This document shows, in pieces, positions 50,324-59,755 of a DNA stretch of 64,000 bases. The stretch comes from Calditrichia bacterium (GTDB lineage Bacteria > Calditrichota > Calditrichia > RBG-13-44-9 > J075). The position numbers were made by a program, and so were the translations under genes. Location: contig JANQRS010000018.1 of the NCBI GenBank assembly GCA_028284445.1, positions 188,001 through 252,000 of the forward strand, given 5' to 3'. Under the pieces are notes generated by a model, which worked only from the letters and a program-made list of their open reading frames with translations, had not been told where the DNA came from and did no database searches. The first letter of the stretch is position 1. Every line of letters begins with the position of its first letter.

Positions 50324-53182
50324 TTACTCTCCGGCAATACGCTTCAGCAGAATACCGGCATAATCACGATGCCACCCATTGCTGGTTCCCGCAACCACTT
50401 TTTCCAGGGCAGTGCGACAGGTATCCGGATGTTTTTCCCACATGCTATTGGATACATCCAAGATCACACCTTCTGCCTCAACCTGCAAATCAGCGACTTC
50501 CAGGTATGGCGATGCGGATTCAAGGGCTTCGATATGCGCAACACGCCGCAAACCACCAAGAATCGATTTCTTTTCGGCATTATTTTCAGCGAGTGTCATC
50601 GCCTCTTTGTAAAGGCTCACCGTTGCTTCCGGTGTGCGATCATTTTTCTGACCGATGCTGCGAATAAATCCGCGCAGCGCCAGCACCTTTTGCACCTGGT
50701 CCGTGGCAGTCTGCGCTTTTTTGCGCAATGCCTCGAGCGACTGATTATTTGGCCATTCCGAAAGGGCGCGAATAGCGGCAGTCTGCAGATCAGGAGCAGC
50801 CTTGGTTAAGGCATCGGAAAGCATCGGCAAGGCATTTGGATCACCAATACGGCCAAGAATACCATAAAGGGCACCCACAATACCGGGATCTGTGGTGCTT
50901 TCCAATTGAGCAAGCATCGGTGCCCCGGCAACCGTCTTATCTTCAGTCTGATTGGCAACAGCGGAAATGGTTCGTGTCCACTCGCGGCGCTCGTTTTCAC
51001 GGGTGCTCACAGCCAGGAGTTCCAGCATCCGCGCGACATCTGCAGTTGCGCCAACCGCTCGCAGCGCTTTAATGGACTCCTGGCGCACTTTCTTATCACT
51101 GGCAGCAGCACCGGCGAAGAGCAGTTCAGTGGCATTCGCAACCCGGCGTTCACCAATTGCTCGTATCAGTTCAGATTGAACAGGTGCACCGGCAAGGGGA
51201 ACCTGTCCGCGGATCTCATCGTCCACTTTCGTATCCGACAGGCGATAAAGATTAGTGCGTGCCGCCTCCCGTTCCGGCCCCTTGGTGTTGGCCGCAGCAT
51301 TGGCTAGAAGCTTCACAACGCCAGCGCCCCCGGTATGGCCCAACAAGTCCAGGGCCGCCATGCGCACTGCCGCATCACTACTCTGCACGGCTCTTTGCCC
51401 AAGCGTGACGACCGATCTGTCTTCCCGCTCATTCAAAGCAGTCAGAAACTGCACCTGTGAAGCAGTAGACCAGCTATCAAATCCGGAAATCAAGTTGTCG
51501 ATTTTGGTTGTCGCAGGAATCTCACGAACCATCGGTATGGCAGCACTGATCAAATCCGCGTCGCCGGCCTCAAGGGCATCAGCGATTAGCTGATGAGCTT
51601 GATCAGACGACATTTCCACCTTGCGACGGAAGGCCGCGGCACGAATATCAGCCGGGACGCTGGTCCCCGCCAGTTCCTGAAAGATATTGTTGGCCAAATC
51701 GACATTACCTGCGGCAATGGCACGATCAGCGCCAAGCAGCATGGCGTTCATCACGGCCTGGCGCTCGTCACCGCTGACAGCGCTCATATGCCCCTTCAGC
51801 TTGTGCCAGGCCTCAGTCGTTGCAATCTGACCAAGCGCCGTCACGGCAGCTGAGGCGATCTTTTCATTCTCATTATCAAGGTTCTTAGCAATATCAGAAA
51901 CCGCTTCACGGTCGGCGCGTTCACCGAGGGAGGCAATGATGCCGGCACGCATATCGCCTTTGGTTTTCTTTAACCCTTTCCGCAAGGCCTTTGCCGCATC
52001 CTTATGATTAATTCGCTGCAATGCGTAGCGGGCCATATCGCTGGTTTCCTGCTTGCGCAACATTTTCGAAAGAATATTGACGGATTCTTTGCCGCCGAAC
52101 ATGCTAAGGCGTTCGCAAATGTATTGCTTGCCTGCCAATGTCGCATCCGATTTCAGGAAGGCAACAAACTGCGCTTCGATCCGCTTCAACAGCTGCGGGG
52201 ATGTGGCAGCCATACGAACGAAGTCATTGATGTTTTGCATCGGCTGCAGGCTTTTCCCGTATTCATAGCTGGCAACAGTATTCAAGAGCGGGGCCAAAGC
52301 GCCAAAGTCGAGGTTGGAAGCAGCATCGAAGGGAACCGGAACTGTGGTGGCGGGTAAATCTCCCAACGCAAACTGAATGCCGTCAAGATAGTGTTTTAGC
52401 ACCGCGCTATTCCAATACACTTCTTCATTATGACCTAGCGAAGAATAAAAGACTCGACCTTTATCCAAATTTCGCACCCAGCTCACCGGCAGATCAACAT
52501 CGGTAAAGCGAATTTGGTCTTTGATTTTGTCTATGCGATTGGCCGGGTGTTTGATATCGAGGCTAAGTAACACGCGAGCATTTTTACGCAGATCCAGCGG
52601 CTTGATCCGGTAAATTTCATCGCGAATCATAAATCCTTTGCCTTCAAATGCAGCAGTCACCGGATGATCCGCATCTTCCAACTTAATCGCCCAGGTGCCA
52701 TCCGCTCCCCAGGGATGTCCATCGAAGAGACCACCGATCATTTTGGCCCCTTCAATCCAGCTATAGAAATTGTCGGAAGCCGCATGGATACCAATCACGC
52801 CTTTGCCGCCCTTGACATAGTCCATCAGGTTGCGACGCAGTTGATAATCAGCAAATTCAAGGCGCGTGGTGCTCAAGAAGCAAATAGCATCAAACTTCTC
52901 GAGGTTATCAGTGTCGAACATACTCATATCGTCACTGATAACACCTTTGTAGGCACCGGTCTTCTCGCCAAGCAGCTGAAGCGCACGCGCTGCCAGTGGA
53001 ATAGAGGAATGCACGAAGCCTTCAGTGCGGGTAAAAATCAGCAGCTGACGCGGTGTATCGGTTTCAACAGTCGCCTTTTCCGGCAATGCCTTACGGACCT
53101 TGTTTTCATTTTCCGCGGACACCTCGTTCGCCAGAGCCGTAAGTGCGAACAGCAGATATATAAGGACAATCCAGTATTTCAT
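50324..53182 (-). CDS. ThuA domain fused to a long HEAT-repeat region, exported
   Basis: A 952-residue protein with a signal peptide (MKYWIVLIYLLFALTALA). The ThuA-like glutamine-amidotransferase-fold domain covers about residues 42-280: RQLLIFTRTEGFVHSSIPLA, FDAICFLSTTRLEF, GKGVIGIHAASDNFYSW, GRVFYSSLGHNEEVYW. From about 330 to the end, around 15 HEAT-like helix pairs follow (AALDLLGHTGGAGVVKLL; AAVTALGQIATTEAWHKL). ThuA proteins occur with periplasmic keto-sugar pathways; the HEAT part probably docks partners. It lies 85 bases upstream of the DUF1080 lipoprotein and 44 bases downstream of oxidoreductase 4, all in one direction. Confidence 0.87.
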   Translation of the reverse strand: MKYWIVLIYLLFALTALANEVSAENENKVRKALPEKATVETDTPRQLLIFTRTEGFVHSSIPLAARALQLLGEKTGAYKGVISDDMSMFDTDNLEKFDAICFLSTTRLEFADYQLRRNLMDYVKGGKGVIGIHAASDNFYSWIEGAKMIGGLFDGHPWGADGTWAIKLEDADHPVTAAFEGKGFMIRDEIYRIKPLDLRKNARVLLSLDIKHPANRIDKIKDQIRFTDVDLPVSWVRNLDKGRVFYSSLGHNEEVYWNSAVLKHYLDGIQFALGDLPATTVPVPFDAASNLDFGALAPLLNTVASYEYGKSLQPMQNINDFVRMAATSPQLLKRIEAQFVAFLKSDATLAGKQYICERLSMFGGKESVNILSKMLRKQETSDMARYALQRINHKDAAKALRKGLKKTKGDMRAGIIASLGERADREAVSDIAKNLDNENEKIASAAVTALGQIATTEAWHKLKGHMSAVSGDERQAVMNAMLLGADRAIAAGNVDLANNIFQELAGTSVPADIRAAAFRRKVEMSSDQAHQLIADALEAGDADLISAAIPMVREIPATTKIDNLISGFDSWSTASQVQFLTALNEREDRSVVTLGQRAVQSSDAAVRMAALDLLGHTGGAGVVKLLANAAANTKGPEREAARTNLYRLSDTKVDDEIRGQVPLAGAPVQSELIRAIGERRVANATELLFAGAAASDKKVRQESIKALRAVGATADVARMLELLAVSTRENERREWTRTISAVANQTEDKTVAGAPMLAQLESTTDPGIVGALYGILGRIGDPNALPMLSDALTKAAPDLQTAAIRALSEWPNNQSLEALRKKAQTATDQVQKVLALRGFIRSIGQKNDRTPEATVSLYKEAMTLAENNAEKKSILGGLRRVAHIEALESASPYLEVADLQVEAEGVILDVSNSMWEKHPDTCRTALEKVVAGTSNGWHRDYAGILLKRIAGE

Positions 53183-53226
53183 TTAACAATCCTGAGTTTC
53201 AAAATTCAGTAATTTTTCCGGCCAAC

Positions 53227-54537
53227 TTAAATATGCCAGGAGCCACGCATCGGACGCGCCAGCATGCGATCCGCTTCCGGATCGTTCACAAAGCGCTCGC
53301 GGCTTTTATCCCAACGGACTTTCCGCCCCAGCTTCATGGCAATATTGCCAAGATGGCCGGTCATAATCGAATGATGGGCCACGCCAACCGGCGTAATGGT
53401 TTCAGCGCGGGTACGAACACAATCGAGGAAGTTTTGCGTGTGGTCTTCGCTGTGATAGAGGCGAATCTCGCTCGGTTTGATAAAGGATGTAAGCAATGCT
53501 TTGTCGGAGGCGTCAATGCCGCCGCGATGAACATGAACCCAGCCTTCATCGCCAATGAAGTGCACGCCCATACCTTTTGGCTGCTGACGATTGTCGGCAA
53601 CAATCATCAGGAAGCCTTCATCGTAACGGGCCTCAAAGTAGTAGGATTCCGGGGTGTCGAAAAGGCCATCTTTAGCGTCAGGGAATGTTGCCCGGCCTTC
53701 AATCTCGACTGGAGCGCTATCATCGGTATTCATTCCCCAATGAGCGATATCGATATGGTGCCCGGCCCAATCCGTTAACTGACCGCCGGAATAGTCGCTG
53801 ATCCAGCGAAAATTCCAATGACAACGGCTGGGGTTGTAGGGACGCCAGGGCGCCGGTCCCAGCCACATATCATAATCAAAACCATCCGGAACCGGTGTGG
53901 GTTCGGTTCCTTTATTATTGATGCCGTTGCCATAAGGCAGTCCAACCCGGACAGTATGAACATTTCCGATTCGTCCATTCCGAACCAGTTCACAGGCAAA
54001 ACGGAAGTGCTTTTGCGAGCGTTGCCAGCTTCCGGTTTGCCAAATACGGCCGTGGCGCTCAACAGCATCAACAACTGCTCGTCCCTCTGAGATTGTATAA
54101 GCCAAGGGTTTCTCGCCGTAAATATCTTTTCCGGCCTGGGCGGAGGCCACGCCGATGATACCGTGCCATTGATCGGGCAAACCGAGCATCACAGCATCGA
54201 TGTCTTTACGCGCAAGCAGTTCACGGAAATCATTATAGCTGGCGCATTCTTCATCGCCGTAGGTTTCATTCACTTTGTCACGCGCCCTGGTTCGGTGCGC
54301 GAGATCTACATCGCAAACGGCAACCACCCGCGCATCAGACTTCGTCAGAAAAGAGTTCATATTCGCCGTACCCATTCCGCCAACGCCTATGCAGCCGATA
54401 TTGATGCGGTTATTGGCAGAAATACCACCATCTCGACCCAATACTGATGAGGGAATAATGGTTGGCGCTGCAGCGACCAAAAGCGCCGCTTTACCGGTTC
54501 TTTGAATAAATTGACGACGATTTATAGTTTTGCTCAT
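53227..54537 (-). CDS. Gfo/Idh/MocA oxidoreductase 4, Tat-exported
   Basis: A 436-residue protein with a Tat signal (KTINRRQFIQRTGKAALLVAA). The Rossmann motif is INIGCIGVGGMGTANMNSF (about residue 46), GEKPLAYTISEGRA is the conserved EKP loop, and SDYSGGQLTDWAGHHIDIAHWG carries the catalytic-region histidines. It heads the minus-strand run oxidoreductase 4 - ThuA-HEAT - DUF1080 - oxidoreductase 3 - oxidoreductase 2. It is divergent from the exported TIM barrel at 54738, with a 200-base gap that must contain both promoters. Role: likely extracytoplasmic glycoside or sugar oxidation. Confidence 0.9.
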   Translation of the reverse strand: MSKTINRRQFIQRTGKAALLVAAAPTIIPSSVLGRDGGISANNRINIGCIGVGGMGTANMNSFLTKSDARVVAVCDVDLAHRTRARDKVNETYGDEECASYNDFRELLARKDIDAVMLGLPDQWHGIIGVASAQAGKDIYGEKPLAYTISEGRAVVDAVERHGRIWQTGSWQRSQKHFRFACELVRNGRIGNVHTVRVGLPYGNGINNKGTEPTPVPDGFDYDMWLGPAPWRPYNPSRCHWNFRWISDYSGGQLTDWAGHHIDIAHWGMNTDDSAPVEIEGRATFPDAKDGLFDTPESYYFEARYDEGFLMIVADNRQQPKGMGVHFIGDEGWVHVHRGGIDASDKALLTSFIKPSEIRLYHSEDHTQNFLDCVRTRAETITPVGVAHHSIMTGHLGNIAMKLGRKVRWDKSRERFVNDPEADRMLARPMRGSWHI

Positions 54538-54737
54538 TTTTATGCTCCAATCAAAGATCGTTTGCTCCCTTCACAAGAAATGAAAATGGGGCGACATATG
54601 CAATAGCAGCGGCTCCAGAATAATCAAAAAGAGGCACTGAAAACGGCAATTTTGAAATAACTGGCAAATGAAATAACTTCAATCGAACCGTACAGCCCTA
54701 AACAGCAGTTGATTTCATATTTCAGAGGAGAAAATTT

Positions 54738-55661
54738 ATGGATCGCCGGGATTTTTTTCGCTTGCTAGGCAGCGCTTCAATTGGCGCCGGAATAGCACTC
54801 AATTCCAAATCACTTTTCGCAAGTAGCGAAGACGCACCGCTATTTCGTATTTCGCTGGCCCAATGGTCGCATCACCGCGCCTTAAAATCCGGCAAATTCG
54901 ACAATCTCGATTTTGCCCGCGTGACGAAAGACTGGTATGGCATTGATGCCGTCGAATATGTCAATCAATTCTTCAAAGACAAAGCCGAAGACAAGGCATA
55001 CCTGGCGAAGATGAAAGATCGCAGTGAAAGCATTGGCGTAAAGAATTTGCTAATCATGTGCGATGGTGAGGGTAAGCTTGGCGATTCAAATACCGGCAAA
55101 CGCAAGAAAGCGGTTGAAAATCACTATAAGTGGGTGACTGCAGCAAAATACCTCGGTTGTCATTCCATTCGTGTCAATGCTGCGAGCGACGGCAGCTTCG
55201 AGGAACAGCAGAAACGTGCCGCCGACGGCCTGCGCGCCCTCTGCGAATTTGGCGACGACCACGGTATCAATGTCATCGTTGAAAACCACGGTGGCCTGTC
55301 CAGCAATGGTCAATGGCTGGCCGGCGTTATGAAAATGGTGGATCATCCCCGCTGTGGCACGTTGCCTGACTTTGGCAATTTCCGCATCAAGCGCGGGGAA
55401 ATGTATGATTATTACAAAGGGATGTCGGAATTAATGCCCTTCGCCAAAGCGGTTAGCGCAAAATCCAATAACTTTGACGAAAACGGCAACCATATCGATT
55501 TTGATTATATGCGAATCATGAAGATCGTTGTCGACGCCGGTTATCGCGGCTATGTCGGTATTGAGTACGAAGGCAAAGATCTCGGAGAAAAAGAGGGAAT
55601 TTTAGCGACAAAAGCGCTCCTGATGAAGTGCCGGGAGGCGTTGAGCGGAGAAACAAAGTAG
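54738..55661 (+). CDS. Tat-exported sugar phosphate isomerase/epimerase-like TIM barrel
   Basis: A 307-residue protein starting [21 protein letters not shown], a Tat signal, with AGAGGAGA upstream. The barrel shows the metal-site glutamates and histidines of the AP-endonuclease-2/DTE family: [46 protein letters not shown]. It would interconvert keto-sugars in the periplasm, consistent with the adjacent exported oxidoreductase and keto-sugar hydrolase. It is the second such exported barrel in the window (the other is at 29229); the two are not close copies. Confidence 0.87.
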   Translation: MDRRDFFRLLGSASIGAGIALNSKSLFASSEDAPLFRISLAQWSHHRALKSGKFDNLDFARVTKDWYGIDAVEYVNQFFKDKAEDKAYLAKMKDRSESIGVKNLLIMCDGEGKLGDSNTGKRKKAVENHYKWVTAAKYLGCHSIRVNAASDGSFEEQQKRAADGLRALCEFGDDHGINVIVENHGGLSSNGQWLAGVMKMVDHPRCGTLPDFGNFRIKRGEMYDYYKGMSELMPFAKAVSAKSNNFDENGNHIDFDYMRIMKIVVDAGYRGYVGIEYEGKDLGEKEGILATKALLMKCREALSGETK

Positions 55662-55687
55662 GGTGTTAGTTGTTTGTTGATTGGTTT

Positions 55688-55729
55688 GTCCCCCCTCAAT
55701 CTCCCCCCGGGGGGAGATTGAGGGGGGAC
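55688..55729. repeat. Perfect 42-base palindrome, CCGGGG-centre type
   Basis: GTCCCCCCTCAATCTCCCCC, inverted with no loop, 26 bases 3' of the TIM-barrel stop. Same build as the copies at 24519 and 60699 but with different core letters that still pair. Confidence 0.87.
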
Positions 55730-55891
55730 GACCGGAATCAGGGAAGAGCAGTTTCGAACCTACAATCCCGGTCAAACAATCAGCCAAAAATCATTCCACC
55801 AACTAGCTCTTTACCACCGGGCAATCTCTCATTATATTGATGCCGATGTTGGGAAATTTCACGAAGAAGTTAAAAGGAGATCGTTAACAAC

Positions 55892-57223
55892 ATGGATGAT
55901 ATGCAAAGAATTGCCCAAGCGGCGTCTAATAATACCGATGAGCTGATTGCTGAACGCGACTACCTATTGAATAAGGTGGAAGCGCTGGCAAGCCTCATCG
56001 ACGTCAGCTATATCATCAACTCGACAGCTGAGCTGGATCAGTTGATGCGGCTGGTCATGGAAAAGGCGCAGGACGTCATGAAAAGCGAAGCCAGTTCGGT
56101 CATGATGGTCAACGCAGAGAAGAACGTGCTCGAATTTGAGATCGCGCTTGGAGATGTTGGCGACAAGATGCAGAAAATTGAATTGGCGATGGGCGAAGGG
56201 ATTGCCGGATGGGTGGCAGAGAATGGTGAACCGCAACTCATTGCTGATGTGCGCACGGATTCCCGCTTTTCAACCAAGGCCGACGATTCTACCGGCTTTG
56301 AAACCCGCTCTATTCTCGCTGCACCGCTGATCGCTTACGGACGGGTGATCGGGGTGGCCGAAGTTATAAATCGCGTGGATGGCAAATCTTTCGATGAAGA
56401 CGATCTCGCCCTGTTCTCGACTTTTTGCCGTCAGGTAGCGCTGGCCATCGAAAATGCCCGCGTTCGCAAGCTGGAACTTGAGAGCAACAAAATGGAGCAG
56501 CAGCTTGAAGCAGCAAAATTTATCCAGCAAAGCTTTATGCCGGAAAGCCTTCCGGCTTCGCCGGATCACCCCTTCGAAGTAGCGGCAAGCAGCATGGCGG
56601 CAGCGTCTGTCGGCGGCGACTTCTACGACTTCGTCGATTTTGGGGATCAACGTTTCGGTATGGCTGTTGGCGATGTATCCGGCAAAGGGATACCGGCTGC
56701 GCTGTTCATGGCGCGCCTGGTTAGTGATTTCCGTCTGTACAATCAACGCTACAGCGATCCGGATCGCCTGTTAACAGCCCTCAACCAGATTTTTCATACC
56801 CGTAGCCTCCGTGGCATGTTTGTGACCTTTCAATACCTGATTGCCGATACCGCCAGTGGCGAGGTCACCGTCGCCAGCGCCGGGCACTTACCTTGCATCC
56901 GCGTTCGGGCAAGCGATGGTAAAGCTGAGGCCATGCCCCAGGCCGATGGCATCCCGCTTGGTGTGGTTCCCGAGTATCATTTTGAGCAAAAACAGTTTCA
57001 CCTCAGTGAAGGTGATTTTTTAGTTATGATTAGCGATGGTGTGATCGACGCCAAGAACAATAATGGTGAAGTATACGATTTTAAGAGATTGTTGGAGGTT
57101 CTTACCAACCCACCGGCCTCTGCCGAAGAACTCCTGAAGCGGGTTTCCGACGATATCCACAAATACAGCAACGGATCATCGCAGCACGATGATCTAACCA
57201 TTGTCGTATATAAATGGCGATAG
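55892..57223 (+). CDS. GAF - PP2C (SpoIIE/RsbU-type) serine phosphatase
   Basis: A 443-residue cytoplasmic protein with AAAGGAGA before its ATG. A GAF domain covers about residues 30-185 (AELDQLMRLVMEKAQDVM; GEGIAGWVAENGEPQLI; RSILAAPLIAYGRVIGVAEV). A helical linker follows (about 190-215) and then the PP2C SpoIIE domain (about 220-443): VGGDFYDFVDFG, MAVGDVSGKGIPAALFMA, ASAGHLPCIRVRA, LVMISDGVIDAKNN and QHDDLTIVVYK, with the metal-binding aspartates in place. Such phosphatases dephosphorylate a STAS anti-sigma antagonist. Genes for an RsbW-like kinase and a STAS protein follow at once, giving a complete partner-switch set. Confidence 0.93.
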   Translation: MDDMQRIAQAASNNTDELIAERDYLLNKVEALASLIDVSYIINSTAELDQLMRLVMEKAQDVMKSEASSVMMVNAEKNVLEFEIALGDVGDKMQKIELAMGEGIAGWVAENGEPQLIADVRTDSRFSTKADDSTGFETRSILAAPLIAYGRVIGVAEVINRVDGKSFDEDDLALFSTFCRQVALAIENARVRKLELESNKMEQQLEAAKFIQQSFMPESLPASPDHPFEVAASSMAAASVGGDFYDFVDFGDQRFGMAVGDVSGKGIPAALFMARLVSDFRLYNQRYSDPDRLLTALNQIFHTRSLRGMFVTFQYLIADTASGEVTVASAGHLPCIRVRASDGKAEAMPQADGIPLGVVPEYHFEQKQFHLSEGDFLVMISDGVIDAKNNNGEVYDFKRLLEVLTNPPASAEELLKRVSDDIHKYSNGSSQHDDLTIVVYKWR

Positions 57224-57226
57224 GGC

Positions 57227-57640
57227 TTGGAAAGTGTTCAATTGAAAATTCTAAGCAATCCGAAATTCCTGCGGATTGCCCGAAGCAGCGTTCTGCAGGT
57301 TGCACAACTTGCCGGCTTTGCTGATGATGCCTGCCAGTCCCTGGTAACGGCAGTCGATGAAGCCATGTCAAATATTATCCGTTACGCATACCAAATGCGA
57401 ACCGATCAGCCTATCACCCTCCAATGCATTATTGAATCCGACCATCTAAAATTTATTTTGCGGGACTTCGGCACACAGGCCGACCCCGAATCCCTTAAAG
57501 GCCGGGACCTCGATGATATCCGTCCCGGCGGTCTTGGTATCCATTTTATCAAGTCTATCATGGATTCGGTTGAATATGATACGTCCCATGACATTGGCAC
57601 TGAACTCACCATGATCAAATATTTACCCGGGAAGAAATAA
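57227..57640 (+). CDS. RsbW-type serine kinase/anti-sigma-like ATP-binding protein
   Basis: A 137-residue GHKL ATPase-fold protein. The start is taken as TTG 57227, four bases after the phosphatase stop; a TTG at 57242 is another option. Motifs: VDEAMSNIIRYAY (N-box Glu/Asn), LKFILRDFG (the D-x-G box) and GGLGIHFIKSIMD (G2 box). It is expected to bind and phosphorylate the STAS protein and to sequester another partner, often a sigma factor. No sigma gene of the SigB type lies here, so the output is unknown. Its stop is directly followed by the STAS gene start. Confidence 0.9.
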   Translation: MESVQLKILSNPKFLRIARSSVLQVAQLAGFADDACQSLVTAVDEAMSNIIRYAYQMRTDQPITLQCIIESDHLKFILRDFGTQADPESLKGRDLDDIRPGGLGIHFIKSIMDSVEYDTSHDIGTELTMIKYLPGKK

Positions 57641-57982
57641 ATGTTAACAGTCAATATCGAGACAAAAGGCAACGCCAGAATTCTGGCGATCGATGGCGAA
57701 ATCGATCTCTATTCGTCACCCCAATTGCGCAAGGAACTACTTGCAGCCACCGAAGCAAAAGCCCCGCTGATCGTGGTCGATTTGGCCAAGGTCGGCTACA
57801 TGGACAGTTCCGGACTCGCGACCTTGATTGAAGCGCTCCGTCAAACCAGCGACTATAGCGGGAAATTAAAGCTCGCCAGCTTGCAGAGCGGCGTGCAGGA
57901 CGTTTTTGCGCTCAGCCGTTTGGACAAGGTGTTTGAAATTCATGAGAGCGTAGATCAGGCATTGGGCAGCAACGAATCATGA
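57641..57982 (+). CDS. STAS-domain anti-sigma antagonist (RsbV/SpoIIAA-like or MlaB-like)
   Basis: A 113-residue single STAS domain. The phosphoacceptor loop is VGYMDSSGLATLIEAL, with Ser in the D-S-S-G-L position phosphorylated in SpoIIAA/RsbV. The ATG directly follows the kinase stop, and its own stop overlaps the permease start by four bases (ATGA). The gene therefore sits in two conserved contexts at once: it ends a SpoIIE-RsbW-STAS set and begins an Mla transporter set, where MlaB is also a STAS protein. It might serve both. Confidence 0.92.
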   Translation: MLTVNIETKGNARILAIDGEIDLYSSPQLRKELLAATEAKAPLIVVDLAKVGYMDSSGLATLIEALRQTSDYSGKLKLASLQSGVQDVFALSRLDKVFEIHESVDQALGSNES

Positions 57983-58785
57983 CAGAAATCGCCAACAAAC
58001 TTCTAGGAAACATCGGGCGCTCAACGCTTGATGTTCTGCAACAGCTGCGCGGCGTACGCTCGCTCACAGCAGAAGCGGGCTACTGGATGTTCATCGCGCC
58101 GTTCCGCTCTCAAAAGCTCAAGTGGAAGAACACCATCGAACAAATGGTCAAGATTGGCTTCAATTCCATGCCGATTGTTTTGCTGATTGCATTCTTCGTT
58201 GGTTTGATCATCGCAATGCAGTCTGCCTATCAGCTGGAGCGCTTCGGAACAACGATCTATGTCGCCAATCTGGTGGCAGTTTCCCTAACCCGTGAGTTAG
58301 CCCCTTTGCTAACAGCAATTATTGTCACCGGTCGCAGCGGCTCGGCAATTACGGCCGAAATCGGTACCATGAAAGTATCTGAGGAAGTGGATGCATTGCA
58401 AACAATGGGTCTCAATCCCGTGCGTTTTCTGGTAGTACCGCGCCTGCTGGCTATTATGATTATGCTGCCCTGCCTGACTGTGATCGCTGATCTCGTTGGC
58501 ATTTTCGGGGGATATGTGCTGGCAATGGGCACACTTGACCTGACTTCGGTCCGCTACATTGACCAAACCATTTCGGCATTAACTTTTCGGGATTTATCCA
58601 GCGGTCTGATCAAGAGCGTATTTTTTGCCTTCATTATCGGCATGAACGGCTGCTTCCAGGGACTCAGTGTCCGTGGCGGTGCAGAAGGGGTAGGTAAATC
58701 AACCACGCGTTCAGTGGTTGTTTCCATATTTCTGATTATCCTGGCCGACGTATTTTTCACCTTTCTGTTCTTTTCTACCTTTTGA
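57979..58785 (+). CDS. mlaE: MlaE-type permease of a lipid ABC transporter
   Basis: A 268-residue inner-membrane protein with five or six hydrophobic helices and the MlaE family signatures: FNSMPIVLLIAFFVGLIIAMQSAYQLERFG, VAVSLTRELAPLLTAIIVTGRSGSA, EIGTMKVSEEVDALQTMGLNP, VVPRLLAIMIMLPCLTVIAD. In the Mla system it forms the membrane channel part that moves phospholipids or other lipids between the inner membrane and the MCE ring. It overlaps the STAS gene by four bases and is followed six bases later by the ATPase. Confidence 0.93.
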   Translation: MTEIANKLLGNIGRSTLDVLQQLRGVRSLTAEAGYWMFIAPFRSQKLKWKNTIEQMVKIGFNSMPIVLLIAFFVGLIIAMQSAYQLERFGTTIYVANLVAVSLTRELAPLLTAIIVTGRSGSAITAEIGTMKVSEEVDALQTMGLNPVRFLVVPRLLAIMIMLPCLTVIADLVGIFGGYVLAMGTLDLTSVRYIDQTISALTFRDLSSGLIKSVFFAFIIGMNGCFQGLSVRGGAEGVGKSTTRSVVVSIFLIILADVFFTFLFFSTF

Positions 58786-58791
58786 GGCGTT

Positions 58792-59586
58792 ATGCAGGAA
58801 CCAATTATTCAGATTAAAGATCTGGTTGCCGCGTATGGCGACCGCGAGGTGCTGAAGGGCATCAACCTGGACATCTACCCGGGTGAATCCATCGCTATTC
58901 TCGGGCGATCCGGCTGCGGGAAAAGTACTTTGCTTCGCCACATGATTGGCCTTGCTCAGCCCAAGAGCGGTGAAGTGCGCATCAAGGGCGAAGATATTGG
59001 TTCAATGAATGAAGAAGAGCGCAATGAGGTGTTAAAAAAAACCGGCATGTTATTTCAATCTGCGGCCTTATTCAATTCGATGACCGTCGGAGACAATGTC
59101 GCCTTCCCATTGCGTGAGCATACCGACCTGGAAGAAAGCACCATTTCTATTATGATGAAAATGAAGCTCGATCTGGTTGGGCTTAGCGGATTTGATGATT
59201 TCAAACCAGCAGAACTGTCCGGTGGGATGAAAAAACGCGCCGGACTGGCTCGCGCCCTGGCGATGGATCCGGAAATTTTGTTTTGCGACGAACCATCTGC
59301 CGGTCTGGACCCGATTGTTGGCGCAGGCCTCGACAATCTGATTCGACGCCTGCAAAAAGCATTTAACATGACCATCGTGGTGGTCACCCATGAAATGGAA
59401 TCCGTTTATATCATCGCTGATCGAATTGCGATGCTGCATGAAGGCCGCATCCTGGCGGTCGGCACAAAAGACGAATTGCTGAATCATCCTGACCCGCGTG
59501 TAAAGCAATTCCTGAATCGCGAAGCGGATGATGAAGAAATGGATCGCGACAGTTATTTGAAGACCATTATGGGGAAGGATGAGTAG
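58792..59586 (+). CDS. mlaF: MlaF-type ATPase of a lipid ABC transporter
   Basis: A 264-residue ABC ATPase. Walker A is ILGRSGCGKSTLL, the Q-loop is MLFQSAALFNSMTV, the signature is LSGGMKKRAGLARAL, Walker B is EILFCDEPSAGLDP and the H-loop is VVVTHEMESVY. LSGGM rather than LSGGQ and the SAGLDP stretch are typical of MlaF. It energises lipid movement with the permease just upstream. A 180-base gap full of repeats separates it from the MCE gene. Confidence 0.93.
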   Translation: MQEPIIQIKDLVAAYGDREVLKGINLDIYPGESIAILGRSGCGKSTLLRHMIGLAQPKSGEVRIKGEDIGSMNEEERNEVLKKTGMLFQSAALFNSMTVGDNVAFPLREHTDLEESTISIMMKMKLDLVGLSGFDDFKPAELSGGMKKRAGLARALAMDPEILFCDEPSAGLDPIVGAGLDNLIRRLQKAFNMTIVVVTHEMESVYIIADRIAMLHEGRILAVGTKDELLNHPDPRVKQFLNREADDEEMDRDSYLKTIMGKDE

Positions 59587-59590
59587 CAGG

Positions 59591-59755
59591 GAATAGAGAT
59601 TGGAGATTAGAGATTAGATCCATTTTCTTTTCACCTAAGAATACCCAGTAGGGGTTAAATATCTATCGCCGCGGGTTTGTTTATTCACCCGGGGAATGAA
59701 AATGACAATTAAATATCTGGTATCCAGGATCTAGCATCAAGTATCTAGCATCCAT
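59591..59755. repeat. Repeat-rich gap inside the mla operon
   Basis: Order: degenerate heptamers (GAGATTGGAGATTAGAGATTAG at about 59595-59616), a diverged copy of the two-hairpin element (59627-59698; CCGCGGGTTTGTTTATTCACCCGGGG), then ATCTGGTATCCAGGATCTAG-type copies (59714-59754). The layout heptamers - hairpin element is the same, and in the same orientation, as at 45468-45670. The insertion separates mlaF from the MCE gene. Confidence 0.6.

Noticed and set aside
50239..50337. N-terminal extension of the DUF1080 lipoprotein
   Set aside because: It translates a palindromic repeat (PPSKGD-like peptide) and places a lipoprotein signal internally.
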